A DNA stretch of 64,000 nucleotides, from contig NC_083610.1 in NCBI RefSeq assembly GCF_029168945.1, forward strand, positions 73,151,580 to 73,215,579, read 5' to 3'. A program made the translations under genes and the position numbers. This document shows positions 58,142 to 64,000 of this stretch, piece after piece (within the stretch, counting starts at the first letter, position 1; every line of letters starts with the position of its first letter). The notes below the pieces were generated by a model, which had not been told where the DNA came from, made no database searches, and was given only the letters and a program-made list of their open reading frames with translations. The DNA is from Cannabis sativa (taxonomy: Eukaryota; Streptophyta; Magnoliopsida; Rosales; Cannabaceae).

Positions 58142-60775
58142 TCTATTCTATATAAAATGTGCCTATATAACTGAAATTCTTGGTTTATGAGAAATTCATG
58201 GGTGACTTTTTATTTTTATTTAATAAAATAATAAAATATTATTTATATTAATAGAATAATAATAAAACAAATCCTATTAATATTTGAACTGATATTTAGC
58301 ATATTTCAACTCTATATATAATCACAACTATAACTCTAGAAATTAAAAATATATATATAAAATAAATTGAACCTTAAACCGCATATACAATTAGTTTGTT
58401 GAGAGAGATCAGGAAAAGAACGAATTATATATGGATTTTTTTTACCAAATCGTTTAGGTTTCCTTTAGGTATTTATCTTCATTTATATTTTTTTTTTCAA
58501 TCGCAGTCCACTCCCACTATTCAATGAACAGAGTAAACAAATTCTTATTGCCGTCTAAATGGATGAATGAATCTGCGAAAAATGGAGGATCTGACGCAAA
58601 TTCGCTGTGAGAAATTCAAAAAAATCGCCCCCCAATTTCAGGTTCTGATCCAATTGGGTCTTCTTTTTATTCGTAAATCATCTCCCAATTTTTAAGATTA
58701 ATTTTTCATTTTCTAACATTTTGGGATTTTTGTCTCCTTATTGAATCTTTTCAAATCTGCATTGTTTCTATCAAAATTAATGAGCTCACATCGTTGTTGT
58801 GTTATACGGAGACTAAACTATGCCATTTGTATATTCATATACAGTTCTTCTTTTTCTTTTCTATCTTCGAAAGGATAGTTAATAAATATAATATATAGCT
58901 TTTTTTTTTTGAAATAATATATAGCTTTTTTCACTCTCTTTAATATGAAATAACAAAAAAAAAACTGAATTATCCATGCGCGTTAGGTCCACATGAGTCA
59001 AAAAAAATCATAAAATTATCCTTTACAAAAATATACACTGATATTTTTTTAAATTTTTTTTGATGATCTTAAAAAATAATATCAAAATAATATCAAAACA
59101 AAAAAATTACTTACCCTAATTTCGTTTTATCTTAAGAAAAAAAAATGATTTTCTAATTATTTTTTTTCACAGGAAAAAATATTTTCGTGTATTGGTGTCC
59201 AATTAATGGATTATACTGCAGAGGTGTACTTTTAAAGAAATAAAATAACTTTACTTGTCTTTCATAAGTAAATTTTTTTAATTAAATTAATTATGCACAC
59301 CGTGTCTAATCATCTTAAATGAAAATAAATAACTATTTGCAGGAACACCGCCGCTTTGTTGACACTACCATATTCGATTTATACACAAAAAAATGGACAA
59401 TCCAGTTATATGCAGACTCGGTTAGAATGAAAAGTGCAAAATAAAAAATTATACTATTGTTTCTGTCGAAGCAAATGTTATCTTCAATTATCAACAATTT
59501 AGAGATTAATTTTTAATTTTCTTTTTATCTTACACACATTGTATTTCTTTTTAATTTTTAATTTTATTTTTATTCATGGGTCACTTTTCATTTATATATA
59601 ATAAAATAAATCTCATTAAATCCAAAAAAATACGATTGGGTTTTTGCTGTTGTACATCTACGATTAGGTTTTCTTTAATTATTTATTGTATTCCTTTTCC
59701 TATTACAATTTGGACATTCCCATGGGATCACACATAATATTCCAATCCGCACTTCTCTTTTTTCTTCTTCACAACTTAACAACAAAATATATAAGTAATA
59801 ATAATAATAATAATAAAAAGAAGCGTGACTTTTATCAAAGTTCACAAAACCAAGCATCAATGGCGAAAAAAACCCAACAAAGTTTACAACTAATAAATGA
59901 TTCTAAGTGCTCGGCAGATGCATTAGTTTCCAGGAGCAAAGTTTTTTAAAGTTACGTAATAATTTACATATATGTTGCAAACACAATATACAAAAAATAA
60001 AGAAGGATATGGACGAAAGAAGAGACCATTATTCACATCTAGAAAGGCAGTGGAGATAAAATAATAGAAACTTTTCATTTTTTTTCTTTTTTTTATCAAT
60101 TTTTTTTTCTTTTTGAGTAAAGATAAATATGAAATTTTAATCGTATAGAGTTTTATTTTAATAAAATATAGTATTTTAAAATAATTTAATAGTATTTTGT
60201 TATAGAATACTATCACTTTTTGTTAAACATGATTTTCACTTTTTGTCGACACTACCATATTCAATTTATCAACGAAAAAATGGACAATCCAGATATATGC
60301 GGACCCGGCTAGAATGAAAAGTGCAAAATACAAAAATTACACTATTGTCTCTATCGAAGCAAATGAAGATTGAAATCCACCAATGACTATCATTAGTTTT
60401 CTTATCTACAATTTTTAGACAAATGCTATCTTCAATTATCAATAATTTAGAGATTGATTTTTAATTTTCTTTTTATCTTACACCCATTTAAGTAATATTT
60501 CTTTAAGTATTGGAACATCAATTTTTAATTTATTTTTAGATTAACTTAAGAACATATTTAAATCATCAAGCTTTCTTAAACACTAATATATTGCATTCGG
60601 TATTCACTTTTAATTGACAACATTATAAAATATAATATTTAGATACACATAATAATAATCTCACTTAATAATTAATAATTTTTTTTTTTAATTTTTAATT
60701 GTATCACTTTCAAATAACATAGAAAAAAACTAGCATAAATTTAGTATACGTGCCTCGCACGTAGTTTTTTACTAG
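58142..60775 (+). mobile_element. Non-autonomous Helitron-like element
   Basis: The 3' end has the Helitron layout: hairpin ACGTGC-CTC-GCACGT (60748-60762), then AGTTTTTTA and CTAG (60772-60775), followed by T. A plausible 5' start TCTATTCTATATAAAATGTG follows an A at 58141, giving the A/T target. There is no Rep/helicase gene. The interior holds a direct repeat (59355-59540 and 60240-60485). The 3' end is convincing; the 5' end is a guess from its sequence type. Confidence 0.5.
59355..60485 (+). repeat. Direct repeat inside the Helitron-like element
   Basis: 59355-59540 and 60240-60485 share GACACTACCATATTC, AAAAATGGACAATCCAG, AGAATGAAAAGTGCAAAATA, and ATCTTCAATTATCAA followed by AATTTAGAGATT. 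The right copy has an extra ~65 bp. Confidence 0.8.
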
Positions 60776-61549
60776 TATATACAATATATATAGTGTATGT
60801 AGTAATATATATTTAATTAATTTTTTATTTAATCACTATATTATTTTATAATAGAATTATAATACATTTTAATTTTTTTTTCATGGTAATAAAATCTCTA
60901 ACAGATTGATCTTTTATTTTCCAATTTTATATAAATTAAAATAAAATTTAATTAATTTTTTCTATTTAAAATGATTAAATAAGATATTTTAAAATAAATT
61001 ATGTCATGGATAAATAATAGTGTAACATGTAATCGGAATAGTCATGATAGAAATTGGTAAATAGTAACTTTAAGATACTTAATCCGTAAAAAAAATATTT
61101 AAGTATATAAAATTAAAAACATAAAGCATTTATACTCCAAGTAATCCTAAATTATTCGTCCATTATTATTTTAATAAGAGAAAAGGTAAAATAAATAGAA
61201 TTAGAATAAAATGACCGTGATAGAAAGGGGGAAGGGAGGATGGATTCTTCTGACTTTTCTAAAGATAAAAAAGCGCGTGAGCTTTACCAAATTAAAGAAG
61301 TGGCGTTTAAGCAACGCGGCGCATCCATAGATTTTATTTTAATACTAATATTTAGGGAAATTATTCGGAAAGAGCAATTGTTTACAAAATCACAACATAA
61401 AAATCTCCTGCCCATCTCCATGCACAATCCATCCTAATCCAATTCCTATATATACATATATATAATCATTTCTATCTTTCTTCATCATCATCGTCATCAG
61501 TTTCTCTGTCTGCCGAAAAATCCGTTTGTTTTTTCTGTAAATTGATTAG
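60776..61549 (+). promoter_or_regulatory. Upstream region and promoter of the GRP gene
   Basis: AT-rich. TATATATACATATATATAAT at about 61447-61466 is the best TATA-box candidate, 85-100 bp upstream of the ATG, followed by a CT-rich leader (TTTCTATCTTTCTTC). ORFs here, including one at 61240-61437, show no family signature. Confidence 0.5.
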
Positions 61550-62207
61550 ATGGGAAAGGACGACTACAACAATTACGATGAGAGAGACAGAGGGCTCTTC
61601 TCTCATCTTGGTAGTGCATACTATTCCCAGCAGCACCACTCTGGATCTTACCCTCCGCCGCCGCCGTCTGCATATCCACCGCCGCCTCATCATCATCAAG
61701 CCTACCCTCCTCCACCCGGGTACCCATCTGCTGGATACCCTCCTCCGTCGCCTCACGCCGCATACCCACCGCCCTATACTCCTCCCGGTGGATACCCTCC
61801 TTCCGCTTATCCTCATCCTCCTCCTCCTGCTCCTGCTCCATATCCATATCCTGCACCAGGTATTTCTTCATTCTTTCTTCTTTGAAATTCTTTATAGTTT
61901 TCTTGGAAAATTCTGGTAATCTTACTCTGTGTTTATTCTTTATTGTTAATTTTGACGAATTCCTCTGATAATTACTACAGGACATCACCACGGCGGTGGA
62001 CATGGTATGGGAATGGGGCCCATGTTAGCCGGTGGTCTGACGGCTGCAGCGGCCGCTTATGGGGCACATCGCCTTTCACATGGGCACATGGGTTACCATG
62101 GGGGCTACCATGGTGGTTACCATCACGGCCACGGCAAGTTCAAGCATGGTAAGTTCGGGAAGCGCTGGAAGCATGGTGGGTTTGGCAAGTTCAAGAGATG
62201 GAAGTGA
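61550..62207 (+). CDS. Glycine-rich protein A3-like (YPPP-repeat, His/Gly-rich) protein
   Basis: Exons 61550-61859 and 61981-62207, joined across a 121-bp GT-AG intron inside the codon for Gly (CCA G|GA). It encodes about 178 residues. It starts MGKDDYNNYDERDRGLFSHL, then has tandem YPPP(x)GYPP-type repeats (about residues 33-103). Next come HHHGGGHG, a hydrophobic Ala/Gly segment (GPMLAGGLTAAAAAYGAHRL) that is probably membrane-associated, and a basic GYHGGYH/GKFKHGKF tail ending in FKRWK. This architecture matches small plant proteins annotated as glycine-rich protein A3, often stress- or development-regulated, with no established biochemical role. There is no signal peptide. The ORF is intact, and AATAAA at 62274 may serve as a polyadenylation signal. 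Confidence 0.88.
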
Positions 62208-62221
62208 TCATCCGTGAAATG

Positions 62222-62249
62222 ATATATATATATATATATATATATATAT
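62222..62249. repeat. (AT)n microsatellite in the GRP 3' UTR
   Basis: Uninterrupted TA dinucleotides 15 bp after the stop codon. Confidence 0.9.
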
Positions 62250-63004
62250 GACCAAATTCACCATTGCTTCTCTAATAAAGACAAGGAGAAGAGCAAGAAC
62301 AAGGGATGTATTGTTGTTAAGTGTTAACCCATCGTTTGTTGCTTGTTTTATTTCTCTACACTATTACTTAACTACTAAGATATCAATGGTATTTACTGTG
62401 TGATTTGTGTGGCTTTTGCTAAATAGCTTCTTTTTATGATATCACAGAACTATGTGGACACGTTATGTACTGGTTTTTATTTGATTATTTTGGATATTAG
62501 GAGCCTTTTATGTGTTAAAATGAATTGCCTTAGTAATGATTCATGTTTACTCTTCTTACTCCCATCCATTCCTACTAATTACTCTCTTTACATGTATAAA
62601 AGTGTGATTTTGATATGTAAATGTGAGTTACGATATGTTTTTATAAGTTAAACAATGTCTTTCTCTGTTTTCTTTAGGCCTTTTATTGAGTTCCATTCGT
62701 CAAGGAAGAGTTGATATTTGAGAAATGTCATTCCTTTACGTATGACCTATATCCAAACGACTAACCAAGAATGAAATTCCCAATTTTTAAATTTTTAAGT
62801 GTTTTTCAATTAATCTCATTATGTTGACGACAATCCAATCGTGTCAAAAAACCGTATTACAGCAATATATCAATATAATATATTCCTTTGTAGATTAGAT
62901 TGGATTGGTAAGCTTTGATGTAAAATTATCAAAGGTGTCATAGTTAAGTTTTTTTAGAAGTTAAGTTTGTACCAAGATCTCTCCTAAGTCTAACTAAGCC
63001 TTAA
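62250..63004. other. 3' flank of the GRP gene
   Basis: It contains the probable polyadenylation region and then AT-rich sequence. No further gene seen. Confidence 0.4.
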
Positions 63005-63480
63005 CCAAAGATCAAGTCACCCTTCTTTTTACATTGTAGGCAGTAGCCAAATGGGAGGCTACCTCACCAACACAACCAGACACAACAGTGCCCAAAACTC
63101 TAGACCAATCGGCCAATGAGTCTGCAAAAAACTCTCAGAATGGCGTGAAACACAAACCAGGGCAGTGTTTAACTGAATACCACAGGTTGCAGCCAATGCT
63201 CCAATGCTCGAGGCCCGCTCCTTCGTCAGCGACAGCCCAATGAGTAGGATCAGTTTAATGGTGTAGCAGACATGAAAATTCAACAACCCAGTTCTTCAGT
63301 TCTCGTCCCATGGTAGCCAGATCACATCGAATACCTTTGAACAAAATCTCATTCCTTCACTGCCACATGATCTCCCAGAGACAACCAGCAAACACGACCA
63401 CCTCCACATTGCCCAACTGGCACAACCAGAGAATGAAATCTCCCCTGAAAGCCAAGGAAACTGAAAGATGTCATTTAAAA
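63005..63480 (-). pseudogene. Decayed LINE 3' part (zf-RVT/RNase H region)
   Basis: In the minus sense the order is WEIMWQ(x)RNEILFKG (the W..W..RN..F block before RNase H), then KERASSIGALAATCG and a terminal reading similar to GEVASHLATAYNVK. The frames are broken. It is not obviously the same family as the 281-2812 LINE. Weak but orderly matches. Confidence 0.5.
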
Positions 63481-64000
63481 AGTGCTACACAGTTTTCATT
63501 TTTTTCTTCAGCCCAATAATAAACACTAATTTATGGATTTCAAACACTATTGTAAACGATTTTTTTTAGGATAATTATATGAAACACAAATTTTTGTAAA
63601 AAATTTACATCTTTAAGTTTATTTTTTTTATATATAATTTTATGATATTTTAAAAAATACAAGAAAACCACGTAAAAGTAACAAAAAAATAATATCAAAA
63701 TAACAACAAATCAACATAAAAAATCATATACAAATAATAAAAAATTAACAATAAAATAATAAAAATACAACATAAAAATACACCAAAAGATCGTATTTTA
63801 TGTTAATAAAATTAAAAAAAAACTGTAAAAATATTAAACACTCCGTACAAACCGTATTTTTGTAATCTTTTGGTTGTTTTTGTGTGTGTTTTTTTTTTTT
63901 TTTTAAATTATTCCTTTCTTTATTATTTATTTTTATTTGTTACTTTGAAAATTGCAAAAAACGACGCAAAACGATGAATTTGCAATGGTGCCATAAAAAT
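63481..64000. other. AT-rich sequence without a recognised gene
   Basis: Long A/T runs and AAAAATAC-like repeats. Nothing supported. Confidence 0.4.

Noticed and set aside
59675..60216. Small ORFs in the Helitron-like element
   Set aside because: Low-complexity Tyr/Lys-rich or Asn-rich translations of A/T runs, with no Rep or helicase motifs.
61472..62003. Minus-strand Arg- or Glu-rich ORFs opposite the GRP gene
   Set aside because: They mirror the CCT/CCG-rich repeat codons of the plus-strand gene. Splice borders and repeat periodicity support only the plus strand.

Overview
This is plant nuclear DNA, most likely from a eudicot. The host genes have short AT-rich introns with GT-AG borders. 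The repeats are of plant types: an L1-like LINE with plant zf-RVT and RNase H modules, Tekay, Athila and Tat-like Ty3 elements, copia LTRs, a Mutator element carrying a ULP-like protease, hAT-type MITEs and a Helitron-like element. I cannot name the species from sequence alone.

Only two host genes lie wholly inside the window. One is a seven-exon alpha/beta-hydrolase gene on the minus strand (16706-18391). The other is a two-exon glycine/proline/histidine-rich 'GRP A3'-type gene on the plus strand (61550-62207). Bases 1-240 resemble the 5' flank of the hydrolase gene, so a paralogue probably begins just left of the window.

Left nest (281-11340): a minus-strand LINE is split by a solo LTR (2813-10442, TSD ATATC). 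That LTR was itself hit by a hAT-type MITE (3241-3592, TSD ATTTATGC) and by a gutted copia element (4906-9905, TSD AACAC). Next come an LTR fragment, a gag-only relic of a Tat-like element, and a plus-strand fragment of the same LINE family (about 14415-15439).

Right nest (about 20885-57666): a Tat-like element is split by a Tekay chromovirus (21461-55210, TSD ATCGA). One Tekay LTR holds a copia solo LTR (TSD ATCCA). The Tekay gag is split by an Athila derivative (30099-52067, TSD AGCTT), and one Athila unit is split by an 11.8-kb Kaonashi-type MULE (32156-43990, 9-bp TSD AAGAAAATA). Exact target duplications at each inner junction fix the order of insertion.

The most unusual object is the Athila derivative. 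Its primer-binding site continues into almost the whole primer tRNA-Asp: tRNA positions 8-73 plus an encoded CCA, with position 58 changed from A to T. This sequence is fused straight to the RNase H/integrase region, and gag, protease and RT are absent. One aberrant second-strand transfer, after reading through the primer's modified A58, would explain both the tRNA capture and the deletion. The unit is present twice in an LTR-int-LTR-int-LTR array with a period of 4392 bp.

The right end of the window holds a Helitron-like element, the GRP gene, a decayed LINE 3' part and AT-rich sequence without recognisable genes.
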